Part shown: positions 28,346-38,248 of the stretch, piece by piece
Layout: every line of letters starts with the position of its first letter
Position numbering within the stretch: position 1 is the first letter of the stretch
Source: Shewanella algicola
GTDB lineage: Bacteria > Pseudomonadota > Gammaproteobacteria > Enterobacterales > Shewanellaceae
Length of the DNA: 64,000 bases
Direction of reading: 5' to 3'
Assembly: GCF_014648035.1 (NCBI RefSeq)
Contig: NZ_BMQI01000021.1
Span: 16,638 to 80,637, forward strand
Translations under genes and position numbers: made by a program
Notes under the pieces: model-generated
What the model was told of the DNA's origin: nothing
Database searches by the model: none
What the model saw: only the letters and a program-made list of their open reading frames with translations

Positions 28346-28726
28346 ATGAACAAAGGATTATTGTTACTGGCAACCTTTAGTGGTTTTTTAGCGGTGTCAT
28401 TGGGTGCATTTGGGGCCCATGGGCTTAAATCGATTGCCCCACCAGAGCTTGTTAGTATCTTTAAACTTGGCGTCGACTATCAGTTTTATCACACCTTTGC
28501 GCTTATTGCGCTAGCTTTTTCTGGCCATTGGATTACCTCAAAACTACTCAACTGGGCGGCTTATAGTTTTATTGCCGGAATAGTGTTGTTTTCAGGCTCG
28601 CTTTATTTGTATGCCTTTACAGGTGCCAAATGGATTGGACCCATTACGCCATTAGGTGGTTTGTGTTTTCTGATGGGATGGCTGTTATTTGCTGTCGCCA
28701 TTTGGCAATCAAAAGCGGCGAAATAA
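28346..28726 (+). CDS. DUF423 membrane protein (YgdD-like)
   Basis: A 126-residue protein with four transmembrane helices (about 3-23, 44-62, 70-92, 97-120) and the DUF423 signatures GAFGAHGL near the N-terminus and the YQFYHTFALIAL block. Location between gcvA and rlmM is the same as E. coli ygdD. Inner-membrane protein of unknown function. The start ATG 28346 follows AAGGTAAG. Likely the last gene of the gcvA unit. Confidence 0.9.
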   Translation: MNKGLLLLATFSGFLAVSLGAFGAHGLKSIAPPELVSIFKLGVDYQFYHTFALIALAFSGHWITSKLLNWAAYSFIAGIVLFSGSLYLYAFTGAKWIGPITPLGGLCFLMGWLLFAVAIWQSKAAK

Positions 28727-28823
28727 TACCGCGGCTAAATTCTCCTTCCTTGTGATTTTTTGGGTATAATAGCGGGATTATTGTCTCGCTATTAACGCGA
28801 TCATCCTTACGCTAAGGCTCCAA

Positions 28824-29912
28824 ATGAAAAACCTATTTCTATTTTGCCGTTCAGGTTACGAAAAAGACTGTGCGGCAGAAATTCAACAACGTGCTGCAGA
28901 GCTTAATGTCGGTGGTTTTGTTAAAACCAACGTAAATGATGCTTATGTTATTTATCAATGTTTTGAAGAGGATGGTGCGGATACTTTAGCTAAAGAGCTT
29001 GCGCTAAGTTCGCTCATTTTTACCCGTCAAATGTTTGCCGCAGGTGAGATGTTGTCTGATTTACCAGAACAAGATCGTGTTAGCCCAATTGTTGCCGCGT
29101 TATCAGAGTTGTCTAAGTGTGGTGAATTACGGGTTGAAACACCTGACACCAATGAAGCCAAAGAACTGTCGGCCTTTTGCCGTAAATTTACTGTCCCGCT
29201 GCGCCAAGGCTTAAAAAAGAGTGGTGCATTGCTTGGCGTTGAAAACGACCGCCGTCCTATTATTCATGTGTGTTTTATTGGCCCAGGTAAAGCCTATGCG
29301 GGTTATTCGCTGAGTAACAATAGCTCTCCTCACTTTATGGGTATTCCACGCTTAAAAATGGCTGCAGATGCGCCGAGTCGCTCAAGTTTAAAACTTGATG
29401 AAGCGTTTGGGGTATTTTTAACCAAAGAAGAGCAAGAAACTCGCTGTCGCAGTGGCTTAAATTCAGTTGATTTAGGTGCCTGCCCAGGCGGTTGGACGTA
29501 CCAATTAGTGCGCCGCGGTATGATGGTGGCTGCAATTGATAACGGCCCAATGGATCCTAAATTAATGGAAACTGGTCAGGTTAAACATTATCGCGCCGAC
29601 GGTTTTCGTTTTGAGCCACCGCGTAAAAATATTTACTGGTTAGTGTGCGACATGGTTGAAAAGCCAGCGCGTGTTGCTGAGCTAATGGAAGCTTGGGCGA
29701 TTAACGGTTGGTTTAAAGAGGCTATCTTTAACCTTAAATTACCGATGAAGAGTCGCTATAAAGAAGTGAGCACCATTTTAGAAACCATGAGCACCATTTT
29801 AACTGAGAACGAAATTGACTTTAAAATGCAGTGTAAGCACCTGTATCACGACCGTGATGAAGTGACTGTGCATTTGTGGTTGTTCCCTGAAAAGGGCGTG
29901 AGTTACGCATAA
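28824..29912 (+). CDS. rlmM: 23S rRNA 2'-O-ribose C2498 methyltransferase RlmM
   Basis: A 362-residue SAM-dependent methyltransferase that modifies C2498 of 23S rRNA. An N-terminal THUMP-like region precedes the Rossmann-like methyltransferase domain with motif [17 protein letters not shown]. The catalytic K-D-K-E set is probably carried by the lysine/aspartate positions in this domain and by [13 protein letters not shown]. Length fits E. coli RlmM (366). A TATAAT at 28765-28770 lies about 55 bases before the start and could be its own promoter. The stop codon lies within a short tandem repeat (29901-29948). Confidence 0.95.
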   Translation: MKNLFLFCRSGYEKDCAAEIQQRAAELNVGGFVKTNVNDAYVIYQCFEEDGADTLAKELALSSLIFTRQMFAAGEMLSDLPEQDRVSPIVAALSELSKCGELRVETPDTNEAKELSAFCRKFTVPLRQGLKKSGALLGVENDRRPIIHVCFIGPGKAYAGYSLSNNSSPHFMGIPRLKMAADAPSRSSLKLDEAFGVFLTKEEQETRCRSGLNSVDLGACPGGWTYQLVRRGMMVAAIDNGPMDPKLMETGQVKHYRADGFRFEPPRKNIYWLVCDMVEKPARVAELMEAWAINGWFKEAIFNLKLPMKSRYKEVSTILETMSTILTENEIDFKMQCKHLYHDRDEVTVHLWLFPEKGVSYA

Positions 29913-29948
29913 CCTTAGTTACGCTTAACCTTAGTTACGTTTAATGGT
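29901..29948. repeat. Short tandem repeat, 16 bp x 3, across the rlmM stop codon
   Basis: Three consecutive 16-base units (29901, 29917, 29933) sharing AGTTACG-N-TTAA-CCTT; the third is degenerate. The first unit contains the rlmM stop. Probably slipped-strand duplication of the gene end. Confidence 0.7.
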
Positions 29949-29962
29949 TTTACTCAATCAAT

Positions 29963-29999
29963 AAAAAGCCCGCTGATAATCATTATTAGCGGGCTTTTT
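29963..29999. terminator. Bidirectional terminator between rlmM and icd
   Basis: AAAAAGCCCGCT (29963-29974) pairs with AGCGGGCTTTTT (29988-29999), with additional inner ATAAT/ATTAT pairing. Shared by convergent genes. Confidence 0.92.
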
Positions 30000-30028
30000 G
30001 TTAAGCTTAAAAGCTTGTAGAAAAGTGC

Positions 30029-31039
30029 TTAACCTAAACGTTCAAGTACCGCTTGGGTAAAGTCGGTGGTACCGTGAGTGCCGCCTAAATCGCGCGTCGT
30101 ACGGTCGCCTTCTTCAATGACTGCTGAAACGGCATTGCGGATCATCTCAGCTTTGTCTGACATGCCTAAATACTCAAGCATTTGAATCGATGCTAAAATC
30201 ACCGACGTTGGGTTTGCCAGGTTTTTGCCTGCAATGTCTGGAGCACTGCCATGTACTGCTTCAAAAATAGCAGCGTCGCGGCCAATGTTAGCACCCGGTG
30301 CCATGCCTAATCCGCCGACTAAACCGGCGCAAAGATCAGACAAAATATCACCAAATAAGTTAGTGGTTACAATCACATCGAAGTTTTCTGGGTTCATGAC
30401 TAATTTCATGCAAGTCGCATCAACAATCATTTCTTCTGTGGTGATGTCTGGATAACGCTGGCTCACTTCACGTGCAACTTTTAAAAATAAGCCTGAAGTC
30501 GATTTCATGATGTTGGCTTTATGAACAATCGTGATTTTTTTACGGTTTTCTTTACGGGCTAACTCATAGGCAAACGTGGTAATTTGTTCAGCGCCCTGGC
30601 GAGTAATAATACTGGTCGCTTCAGCGGTTTGGCCGTCGTCTGACACTTTTTGGCCTAAACCTGAATACATACCTTCGGTGTTTTCACGAACCGTAATGAT
30701 GTCGATATTTTTGTAACGAGCCTGAGTACCTTTAAAAGAATTAACCGGACGCACGTTAGCGTATAAGCTGAATGTTTTACGAAGACTGACGTTAATTGAA
30801 GTAAAACCTTCGCCGACTGGTGTCGTTAAAGGGCCCTTTAAGGCGATACGGTTTTTTTCGATGAGGTCTAACGTACGTTGCGGTAATAACTCGCCGTGCT
30901 TTTCTAACGCCGTTAACCCTGCATCTGCAAATTCGTATTCAAAGCCACATCCTGCTTTGTCGAGGATTTTTAAAGCTGAATCGATGATGCTAGGTCCAAT
31001 CCCATCACCTGGGATTACGGTAATTGTACGTTTTGGCAT
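30029..31039 (-). CDS. icd: NAD-dependent isocitrate dehydrogenase
   Basis: A 336-residue beta-decarboxylating dehydrogenase oxidising isocitrate to 2-oxoglutarate in the TCA cycle. Family signatures are ITVIPGDGIGPSI, the substrate arginines in VSLRKTFSLYANVRP and TVRENTEGMYSGLG, and NLFGDILSDLCAGLVGGLGM. The cofactor loop HGSAPDIAGKNLANPT has the Asp-Ile of NAD-using enzymes rather than the Lys-Tyr-type NADP pocket. Length is that of the short NAD-type IDH/homoisocitrate dehydrogenase group, not the 416-residue E. coli NADP enzyme. The start ATG 31039 has AAGGAC upstream. Isopropylmalate dehydrogenase is excluded by the absence of leu neighbours, not by a decisive residue. Confidence 0.85.
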   Translation of the reverse strand: MPKRTITVIPGDGIGPSIIDSALKILDKAGCGFEYEFADAGLTALEKHGELLPQRTLDLIEKNRIALKGPLTTPVGEGFTSINVSLRKTFSLYANVRPVNSFKGTQARYKNIDIITVRENTEGMYSGLGQKVSDDGQTAEATSIITRQGAEQITTFAYELARKENRKKITIVHKANIMKSTSGLFLKVAREVSQRYPDITTEEMIVDATCMKLVMNPENFDVIVTTNLFGDILSDLCAGLVGGLGMAPGANIGRDAAIFEAVHGSAPDIAGKNLANPTSVILASIQMLEYLGMSDKAEMIRNAVSAVIEEGDRTTRDLGGTHGTTDFTQAVLERLG

Positions 31040-31419
31040 GAATAGTCCTTCCACGGTTGTGGTTACTGCAAGTGTTGAACCGCAAGCAAGGTTACGGTCA
31101 GACGACGATAAGATCCGTCGTTTTTCTGCGGCGTATTTTACCGACTTTTAACGTTTATTTACAGAAAATAGTGAGTGTTATCACATTATTTCCGTTATTT
31201 TTAAGTCAATCCTAATCCGTTTGTTTTACTATGACTGTCAGTCAGTTCGACATAGGTTTAGTTTACGCTTACTCAAGTGGTAAGGTGAAAATTGATGTCG
31301 AATAGCTTATTCGGTGTGATGCTTTTATATAGACGACTTTGGTCGTATGCAGCTCAATGCGATATCGCCTCGCCATTGATCAAACAGACAATCCATCATG
31401 ATAATAATTAGAGGAAACT
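31040..31419. other. Divergent promoter region of icd and the S9 peptidase gene
   Basis: 380 bp with no gene. A CRP-like site, AGTGA-GTGTTA-TCACA, is centred near 31177. It is about 138 bases upstream of icd and 242 upstream of the peptidase. Nothing else stands out. Confidence 0.5.
31167..31188. promoter_or_regulatory. CRP-like site between icd and S9 peptidase
   Basis: AGTGA, 6 bases, TCACA: 9 of 10 core positions match TGTGA-N6-TCACA. Central-carbon gene icd is the plausible target. Confidence 0.45.
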
Positions 31420-34224
31420 GTGAAGGTATTTAACTTAATTCCACTGGCATTGTGCCTGAGTGTGAGTGCGTACGGTGTTGCGGCGCCCAATGCATTAACC
31501 ATTGACGATATTATGCATTTCGAAACCCTGCAACAGCCGGTTATTTCAGATAATGGCAAGGTGATAGCCGTAGAGGCCAAGCCTGACCGTGGTGATAGTC
31601 GTGCATTAGTGCGTTTTAATGACAATAGTAAACACTATCAAATTGACCGTGGCAGCAATGTTAAGGTCAGTGCAGATGGACGCTTTGTATTAGCCACCTT
31701 GCAAGCACCTTTGTTTGAGCGTGAAACAGAAAAAAGTGACGATTTACCTCACTCTATTATGCTATTAGCCACTGACACAGGTAATCAGCAACAGTTCGAT
31801 AATGTCGACACTGCCGTATTGAGTGACGATGGCGGCTATTTATTGGTTAAGCATAAGCCTGAAGATAAAAAAGCTGAGTCGGATGAATCTGCAAAAGTTG
31901 AGCCTGTAAAAGAGAGTCAAGACAAAAAACAAGATGATGACCAAGAGGTTGATAAAGCCGATCTTGGCACTCAAGTCACTCTGGTTAAGCTTGACACTAA
32001 TCAGCAGTTAACATTAGACAATGTGAGTCAATTTGCTTTTGATAAAGCCGGTGGTTTGTTAGCGGTGTTACAAAATGACTCGCAAGAGGCGTTACATAAA
32101 TTAACCCTAGTAAAGCTTGACTCATTAAGTCCTGAGACATTATTTACCAGTGAGAGCGAGCAGCTTGAAGCGCTTGCCATCAGCGATGATGGCCACTTTG
32201 TGGCTCTGACTAAAGGCGATGCATCAGTTGCACGTTATGGCCGTGAACATAGCCTTTTAGTGCTTGATATTAACACCAGTAAGCAGCAATTGTTTACTGG
32301 CAATGACGCCTGGCGATACAACCAACACTCGAGTTTACAGTTCTCTAAAGACAACCAACGTTTATTTGTTGGCAGAGTCCCTAGCGTGGCGCAGCAAGCT
32401 GAGTTAGCTCAGTACAAACAAGCTGAAGATGTGTTTAACCCTGAGATCATTACGGCTAGCAAGCAATTGCGTGTCTGGCATGGTGAAGACCCTAAGATTA
32501 AACCACAAGAAGTGAAAGAGTACGCCAAAGAGTTAAAACGTACATACCTTGCGGTGTTGCATCTTGATTCAAATAAAATGCTTCAATTGGCCGACCAAGC
32601 AGTGCCTGATGTGACTTATGGCGAACAAGCTGATTATTTACTGGCAAGCTCAGATGTGCCGTATCAAAAAATGATCACCTGGGCTGGGTTTTACCGCGAT
32701 GTGTATCTGGTTAATTTGAACACAGGCAACAAGCAGCAAATATTGGTACAGCAGCCGAGTGATGCTATGCCTACCTTGTCACCAAACGCAAAGTTCCTGG
32801 CTTATTATCAGCAGGGCAGTGTGTATTTACGTGATATTTCATCGGGACGCACCGTTAACCTAACACAGAATATCTCTACGCCTTTTGCCGATGAAGATCA
32901 TGATTATCCTAGCGCTGCGCCCGGATACGGCTTTGGCCCTTGGCTTGCTGATGACTCTGGCATTACGTTTTACGATAAATACGACATGTGGCAATTTAAT
33001 ACCACGTCACATAAAGGCTTTATGCTCACCAATGGTGAAGGGCGTAAGCAAAAAATCCAATTTAGAGTGGTTGGGCTGGCTAAACAACAACGGTTACCTG
33101 CGATTATTAGTCAAGGTCAAAAAGTCATATTACAAGGTTATAACCACACCACTAAAGCTGACGCATTTTATGCTGCAACAGTGGGGCAATCTGCAGTTAA
33201 GCGTGTAACCGATAGTGACAGTAAATTAACCTTATTAGCCCGTGCTACCGAAGCAGATACTGTGGTGTTTTCAAAACAACGCTATGATTTGTATCCAGAC
33301 TTGTACAGTGCAGATGTGAATAGTGTACAAACGGCCACTCAATTAACTTCACTTGACGCTCAACGTAACGACTTTGCTTGGGGTAACGCTGAGCTTGTGC
33401 ATTGGCATGATGGCGATGGTGTTAAAATGGATGGCGTGCTCATTAAGCCGAGCAATTACCAAGAAGGTAAAGCGTATCCAACCATGGTGTACTTTTATCG
33501 CTTTATGAGTGACAGATTACATGCATTTCCTGATATGAAGCTCAACCATCGCCCTAATTTTGCCTGGTATGCAGACAATGGTTATGCCATCTTTTTACCT
33601 GATATTCGCTTTGAAGTCGGTTACCCAGGTATTTCGTCGGTTAAAGCATTAACCGCCGGTGTGCAAAAACTGATTGAGATGGGCGTGGCCGATCCTGATG
33701 CGGTGGGTATTCAAGGCCACTCGTGGGGCGGTTATCAAAGTGCTTATGCCGTCACCCAAACCAATATCTTTAAAGCGATCGTAACTGGGGCGCCAGTATC
33801 AAATATGACCAGCGCGTATAGTGGTATTCGTCATGGTTCTGGTTTGGCTCGTCAATTCCAATATGAAACCGGCCAAAGCCGAATTGGTGGCAGTTTATTT
33901 GATGCTCCGCAAAAATACATTGAAAACTCACCGGTATTTTATGCCGATCGTATTCAAACGCCGATGATGATTATGTTTGGTGATAAAGACGATGCAGTGC
34001 CTTGGGAGCAGGGTGTTGAGTTGTATTTAGCGATGCGCAGAGCGGGTAAAGATGTGGTGTTTTTACAATATCAAGATGAACCTCATCACTTGAAGAAGTA
34101 CCCTAATAAGCTTGATTACAGCATTAAAATGAAACAATATTTTGATCATTATTTAAAAGGCGAACCTGCACCACAATGGCTCAAGCAGGGTGAAGCGTAC
34201 CAGGAGTACAAAAAAGCCGATTAA
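31420..34224 (+). CDS. Exported S9 prolyl-oligopeptidase-family peptidase
   Basis: A 934-residue serine peptidase. A signal peptide (about 1-22, ending GVAA) is followed by a long beta-propeller-type region and a C-terminal alpha/beta-hydrolase domain (about 660-934). The catalytic serine is in GHSWGGYQS (about S768), the aspartate in FGDKDDAVPW (about 855-857) and the histidine in DEPHHLKKYP (about 889). It is longer than most members, partly because of a lysine/glutamate/aspartate-rich insert at about 145-182. Probably periplasmic, degrading peptides. Translation starts at GTG 31420 with AGAGGAAA upstream. Divergent from icd; own terminator at 34248-34285. Confidence 0.88.
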   Translation: MKVFNLIPLALCLSVSAYGVAAPNALTIDDIMHFETLQQPVISDNGKVIAVEAKPDRGDSRALVRFNDNSKHYQIDRGSNVKVSADGRFVLATLQAPLFERETEKSDDLPHSIMLLATDTGNQQQFDNVDTAVLSDDGGYLLVKHKPEDKKAESDESAKVEPVKESQDKKQDDDQEVDKADLGTQVTLVKLDTNQQLTLDNVSQFAFDKAGGLLAVLQNDSQEALHKLTLVKLDSLSPETLFTSESEQLEALAISDDGHFVALTKGDASVARYGREHSLLVLDINTSKQQLFTGNDAWRYNQHSSLQFSKDNQRLFVGRVPSVAQQAELAQYKQAEDVFNPEIITASKQLRVWHGEDPKIKPQEVKEYAKELKRTYLAVLHLDSNKMLQLADQAVPDVTYGEQADYLLASSDVPYQKMITWAGFYRDVYLVNLNTGNKQQILVQQPSDAMPTLSPNAKFLAYYQQGSVYLRDISSGRTVNLTQNISTPFADEDHDYPSAAPGYGFGPWLADDSGITFYDKYDMWQFNTTSHKGFMLTNGEGRKQKIQFRVVGLAKQQRLPAIISQGQKVILQGYNHTTKADAFYAATVGQSAVKRVTDSDSKLTLLARATEADTVVFSKQRYDLYPDLYSADVNSVQTATQLTSLDAQRNDFAWGNAELVHWHDGDGVKMDGVLIKPSNYQEGKAYPTMVYFYRFMSDRLHAFPDMKLNHRPNFAWYADNGYAIFLPDIRFEVGYPGISSVKALTAGVQKLIEMGVADPDAVGIQGHSWGGYQSAYAVTQTNIFKAIVTGAPVSNMTSAYSGIRHGSGLARQFQYETGQSRIGGSLFDAPQKYIENSPVFYADRIQTPMMIMFGDKDDAVPWEQGVELYLAMRRAGKDVVFLQYQDEPHHLKKYPNKLDYSIKMKQYFDHYLKGEPAPQWLKQGEAYQEYKKAD

Positions 34225-34247
34225 CCATTAGCGTTTATCGCTACTAC

Positions 34248-34285
34248 AAAAAACGCCTCAATATCATAGATACTGAGGCGTTTTT
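34248..34285. terminator. Bidirectional terminator between S9 peptidase and xni
   Basis: An A-run and CGCCTCA (34254-34260) pair with TGAGGCG (34274-34280) and a T-run; an inner TATC/GATA pairing extends the stem. Confidence 0.88.
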
Positions 34286-34326
34286 ATTAATCATTAGCGG
34301 TGTTTTTTAGATTAGGGGTAATCGAG

Positions 34327-35091
34327 TTACTCCGGGCTCTTAACTCTAAATTGCTTTAAGTTCACATTGAGAGGAATATCGGTTTGCAGTTGAGCAAGCT
34401 TGTAGCTTATTCGCGCCATGTCTTTGCCCTCAGCAAGCTTTTGCGCCTGTTTCGCCCCTAGGTTATCAAGCGAACGATATAAATTGGCAAGAGTTCTAAA
34501 CTTGTTGAGTAAATCGGCAGCAGATTTTGGCCCTATACCGGCAATGCCTGGGATTTTATTACCGCTGTCTCCTGCCAGCGCAATAAAATCGAGCAGTTGG
34601 TATTGTTCAACTCCGAGCTTTTTTTCATATTGCTGTATATCAAATGTCTGCTGATTAAAGTGATCCCATAAGGTGAGGTTTTTAATCGGTAGTTGGCTAA
34701 ACCCTTTGTCGGTAGACACGATAACCACTTCACCATTGTTGCTGATCACTTTGGTCGCAATCGTCGCAATGACATCATCTGCTTCAGATTGGGCATCAAA
34801 TGAGTGAATATCATTGTCTGCGAGTGTGGCTTTAATTTGTGATAAGCCCTCGCTTAATGCCGTAGGCATTGGTTTGCGGCCCTTTTTATAATCTTCGTAT
34901 AGCACCTTACGCCAGGATGTTTCATTACCATCCCACACCACGATAATGTGTGTGGGTTGGTGCTGCTTAAGCATTTTTTGCAACGCAGCCAGTGAACGTT
35001 GTTGCACGTTAGCTATGTCATTTTCATCAGGCAGCGCCGCATGGATACGGCGAACAAGGTTTAATCCATCAATAATCAGCAGTTTATTCAT
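34327..35091 (-). CDS. xni: Flap endonuclease Xni (ExoIX)
   Basis: A 254-residue FEN-like nuclease related to the 5'-nuclease domain of DNA polymerase I. The acidic metal-site residues are in LIIDGLNLVRR, VWDGNETSWRK and SEADDVIATIA. The helix-hairpin-helix (IPGIAGIGPKSAADLL) binds DNA. Length equals E. coli Xni (251). Xni lacks part of the third acidic cluster and has flap activity through potassium-linked DNA binding. The start codon overlaps the ppnN stop by one base (TAATG), so the pair is translationally coupled, as in E. coli ygdH-xni. Confidence 0.93.
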   Translation of the reverse strand: MNKLLIIDGLNLVRRIHAALPDENDIANVQQRSLAALQKMLKQHQPTHIIVVWDGNETSWRKVLYEDYKKGRKPMPTALSEGLSQIKATLADNDIHSFDAQSEADDVIATIATKVISNNGEVVIVSTDKGFSQLPIKNLTLWDHFNQQTFDIQQYEKKLGVEQYQLLDFIALAGDSGNKIPGIAGIGPKSAADLLNKFRTLANLYRSLDNLGAKQAQKLAEGKDMARISYKLAQLQTDIPLNVNLKQFRVKSPE

Positions 35092-36449
35092 TAGTTTTTT
35101 ATTATGTTGTAGCAGGGCTCATAGGCACTGCCGGGTAATTTCATTCGTTGTTGTTTTACAAATGCCGTTAATAAGTTATCCATCATGCGCATTAATTCTA
35201 TATCACCTTGGATATTAAAGCGCCCATGTTGTTGAATAAGTTTTATGGTGTCACTTTTTACATTACCGGCCACAATGCCTGAAAATGCTTTACGTAAGTT
35301 AGCTGCAAGTTCGGCTTTATTGTCTTGGAAGTATAAGTTCAAATTTGCCATAACTTCATGGGTTGGATCAAAGGGTAATTGAAATTCTGGCTCAATTTTA
35401 AGTGACCATTGGTATTGATAAGCGTCACCTTTGTTCTTGCGATAGTTTTTGACCTCACTCATTCCTTGTTTCATTATTTGGCCAACTTGCACAGGGTCAT
35501 CAATAATGATTTGGTATTTACTCTGGGCCTCTTTACCTAAAGTCGCACCGATAAAGGCATCTATTTCGGTAAAGTACTCAGCGCTTTGTGCTGGGCCAGT
35601 TAATACCAATGGGAATGGGGTATTACAGTTATCTTTGTGTAATAAAATACCTAGAAAATACAGCAGTTCTTCAGCGGTACCGGCGCCACCAGGAAAAATC
35701 ACAATGCCGTGGCCAAGGCGTACAAAGGCTTCAAGACGCTTTTCTATGTCGGGTAAAATGACTAATTCATTAACAATTTGATTAGGCGGCTCTGCAGCAA
35801 TAATACTGGGCTCTGTTAAACCAATATATCGGGCAGTGTGTACTCGCTGTTTGGCATGGCCAATCGTTGCCCCTTTCATAGGGCCTTCCATTGCGCCTGG
35901 GCCACAACCGGTACAAATATCGAGGCCACGTAATCCCAATTGATAACCCACGTCGCGGGTGTATTGATACTCAACTGGGTTGATGCTGTGACCACCCCAA
36001 CACACCACGACATTGGGATCTTTCATCGGAGAAATGGCTTGCGCATTGCGTAAAATATCGAATACCACATTGGTTATGTGGTTGGCGTTGGTGAAATCGA
36101 TGTGCTTTAAATTTTCGTATTTATTGCTGATGTAGATAATGTCGCGCAGTACGGCAAACAAGTGCTCTTGAATACCCACAATGATCTCACCATCGACAAA
36201 GGCTTGCGTTGGGGGATTGATTAATTCAATTTGAATGCCACGTTCGCGCTGTAAAATATTGATGTTAAATGATTCATAGCGGCTAAACAGCTCTTCTGAA
36301 CTGTCGCTAATTAAGCCTGAGGCGAGTACTGCGAGGGAGCAATTGCGATATAACTGATAGAGGTCACTTTTGGCCCCTTGTCTTAAACGTTCGACTTCTA
36401 ATTGAGACAGTTGGTCTAAACTACCACGTGGACTAATTTTTACGATCAT
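35091..36449 (-). CDS. ppnN: Nucleotide 5'-monophosphate nucleosidase PpnN (YgdH)
   Basis: A 452-residue LOG-family enzyme hydrolysing purine and pyrimidine nucleoside monophosphates to base and ribose-5-phosphate; the E. coli protein is controlled by (p)ppGpp. The central LOG domain carries the [15 protein letters not shown] signature and the upstream [17 protein letters not shown] loop. N- and C-terminal extensions are the regulatory part. The start is the ATG at 36449 with AGGAG 6 bases upstream; an in-frame ATG at 36470 lies ahead of that site. Upstream is a diguanylate cyclase gene 62 bases away, possibly co-transcribed. Confidence 0.93.
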   Translation of the reverse strand: MIVKISPRGSLDQLSQLEVERLRQGAKSDLYQLYRNCSLAVLASGLISDSSEELFSRYESFNINILQRERGIQIELINPPTQAFVDGEIIVGIQEHLFAVLRDIIYISNKYENLKHIDFTNANHITNVVFDILRNAQAISPMKDPNVVVCWGGHSINPVEYQYTRDVGYQLGLRGLDICTGCGPGAMEGPMKGATIGHAKQRVHTARYIGLTEPSIIAAEPPNQIVNELVILPDIEKRLEAFVRLGHGIVIFPGGAGTAEELLYFLGILLHKDNCNTPFPLVLTGPAQSAEYFTEIDAFIGATLGKEAQSKYQIIIDDPVQVGQIMKQGMSEVKNYRKNKGDAYQYQWSLKIEPEFQLPFDPTHEVMANLNLYFQDNKAELAANLRKAFSGIVAGNVKSDTIKLIQQHGRFNIQGDIELMRMMDNLLTAFVKQQRMKLPGSAYEPCYNIIKN

Positions 36450-36511
36450 ACGCAACTCCTCTGGACCCAAGTGCTTGATACCGAGCCCAAAGAAGGTGAG
36501 TCTGTATTGGT

Positions 36512-38068
36512 TTAGATATCAATAACGACTCGGTCTCTGCCGTTGTTTTTTGCTTGGTATAAGGCTGCATCGGCTCTTTCGAATGCTTCTTCGAGCGTCT
36601 CATTTTCCATTACTTGTGCAGCACCTATAGATAATGTAACTGTAATTCGCTGATTTTTAAATTTAAATGGAATATTTTTTATTTTTTCTCTTACACGATT
36701 AAGCATCAATGAAATATGCTCATCGGTGATGCCCGGTAAAAGTAAAACAAACTCTTCGCCGCCATATCGCGCGACAAACTCACTGTCACGCAGTGAATTT
36801 TTTAATGCCATAGCAATCACTTGTAATGTTTTATCGCCGGTGCTATGACCAAAGTTGTCATTGACTGTTTTAAAGTGGTCAATATCGGTTACCGCAATCC
36901 ACAATGGCGACTTAAAACGCATATGATTACGATATTCTTGCTCCATTCTGTCTTCTAACGCTGCACGGTTAGCGAGTTGAGTGAGTGGGTCAAGCAGGTT
37001 GAGCTTTTGGTGTTCAAACAGTTTTTCTTTGTAGCTATTGGCTTCGTTGCTCATTGCGTTGAGTTCTTTACGCATTGATTCAATCGATTTACGCAAAATT
37101 GTCTGTTCACGTTGCTCTAGTGCTTCTTTACGCGATAAGGCGTCACGTAAAGACGTTAGCTGAACGGTCAATTGGGTTTTAAGTTCGGTAATGTTATCAA
37201 CATCGATAACCAACTCATCAGCATTGCTTACGCGCAAGTTAATTTCTTTGTTTAATTGACCTTTTAGCTGCTCACTACGTTGACTATTATTATAGGTGCT
37301 GTTGACCACATCGCGCACAATGGTTAATGCATCGTTTAGGGCGAATAGAAAATCTTGCGAAGCGGTTTTCTCACGGGCGATGTTGTCTAACAATAAGCTG
37401 AGGATGGTCTGGTAAGACTCAAGTAACGTATTAACACTGATGTCTGAAAGTAATACTTCTTTAAGGACTAATATTTGATCGCGTTGATCTTTTCTAAACT
37501 CAACCTCGGCTATTTTTACGGCCAATTCCTGGGCTAGTTGTATGTGCTGTGGCAATATGTCGTAGTCGTCGGTGTCGGCAAATTCTTGTTTTAAAATCTC
37601 TTCGTAAAATGACACAAGCTTTTCTACTTTGGGAATGTATTCCCATACGGTATGAAATGGCTTATTAAGCTCTTGTTTAAAGTAAGTGATTTCTTTTTTA
37701 AGCTTGTCTGGTACCGCGTTGACGCGTTGGATTTGACGGATCACTCGAGACAACCCTACTCGGCTGTCTTCTAAGCGCGACATGGTATGGCTGTATTGTG
37801 ATTTTAACAGACGCTCGATATCGACTAATTCTGGTAATGCTTCATCAACTTGATCAAAGCTTTGCATATGATGACGCAATTTAGCCAGTTTATTGTCGAG
37901 CTCCAAGTTTTGTCCTTTACAGGCAAGACTAAGGTGACTGATAAACTGGATCAGCGTTTTTAGTTTGTCATTACGATCTGTGTTGATGTCTTCAAGCGCA
38001 AGTTTGGCTGCATGAAGTTTTTGTTTCATCAACGATATTTGTGAAATCGTAGTCTCAGACTCTTTCAT
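36512..38068 (-). CDS. Diguanylate cyclase with N-terminal coiled-coil domain
   Basis: A 518-residue cytoplasmic protein with no membrane helix. Residues 1-355 are mostly long helices with coiled-coil character. Residues 358-518 are a GGDEF domain with an active GGEEF motif ([14 protein letters not shown], about 435-439). [15 protein letters not shown] and [20 protein letters not shown] provide the substrate and metal sites. The product would be c-di-GMP. The inhibitory RxxD position reads RDSE (426-429), so product inhibition may be weakened. Its signal is unknown. The ATG 38068 start gives an acidic N-terminus. It lies 62 bases upstream of ppnN on the same strand. Confidence 0.88.
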   Translation of the reverse strand: MKESETTISQISLMKQKLHAAKLALEDINTDRNDKLKTLIQFISHLSLACKGQNLELDNKLAKLRHHMQSFDQVDEALPELVDIERLLKSQYSHTMSRLEDSRVGLSRVIRQIQRVNAVPDKLKKEITYFKQELNKPFHTVWEYIPKVEKLVSFYEEILKQEFADTDDYDILPQHIQLAQELAVKIAEVEFRKDQRDQILVLKEVLLSDISVNTLLESYQTILSLLLDNIAREKTASQDFLFALNDALTIVRDVVNSTYNNSQRSEQLKGQLNKEINLRVSNADELVIDVDNITELKTQLTVQLTSLRDALSRKEALEQREQTILRKSIESMRKELNAMSNEANSYKEKLFEHQKLNLLDPLTQLANRAALEDRMEQEYRNHMRFKSPLWIAVTDIDHFKTVNDNFGHSTGDKTLQVIAMALKNSLRDSEFVARYGGEEFVLLLPGITDEHISLMLNRVREKIKNIPFKFKNQRITVTLSIGAAQVMENETLEEAFERADAALYQAKNNGRDRVVIDI

Positions 38069-38248
38069 TATTGCATTGCCTACTCTTTATTTGCTTGCAA
38101 TTAGCAAGCCATTGCCACAATCCTAGTGTTAAAGCAGGATCTCTAGTTAATGTACATTATAGTGATAATATCGCAATAATGTTGTGCAACAAATCTAATT
38201 GTTGATAAATAATAATAATTTACATATGAGTGCTAATTTATTAAACAA

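Noticed and set aside
29901..29948. Attachment site of an integrated element at the end of rlmM
   Set aside because: It is a simple 16-base tandem slippage repeat; there is no integrase and no matching distant copy in the window.
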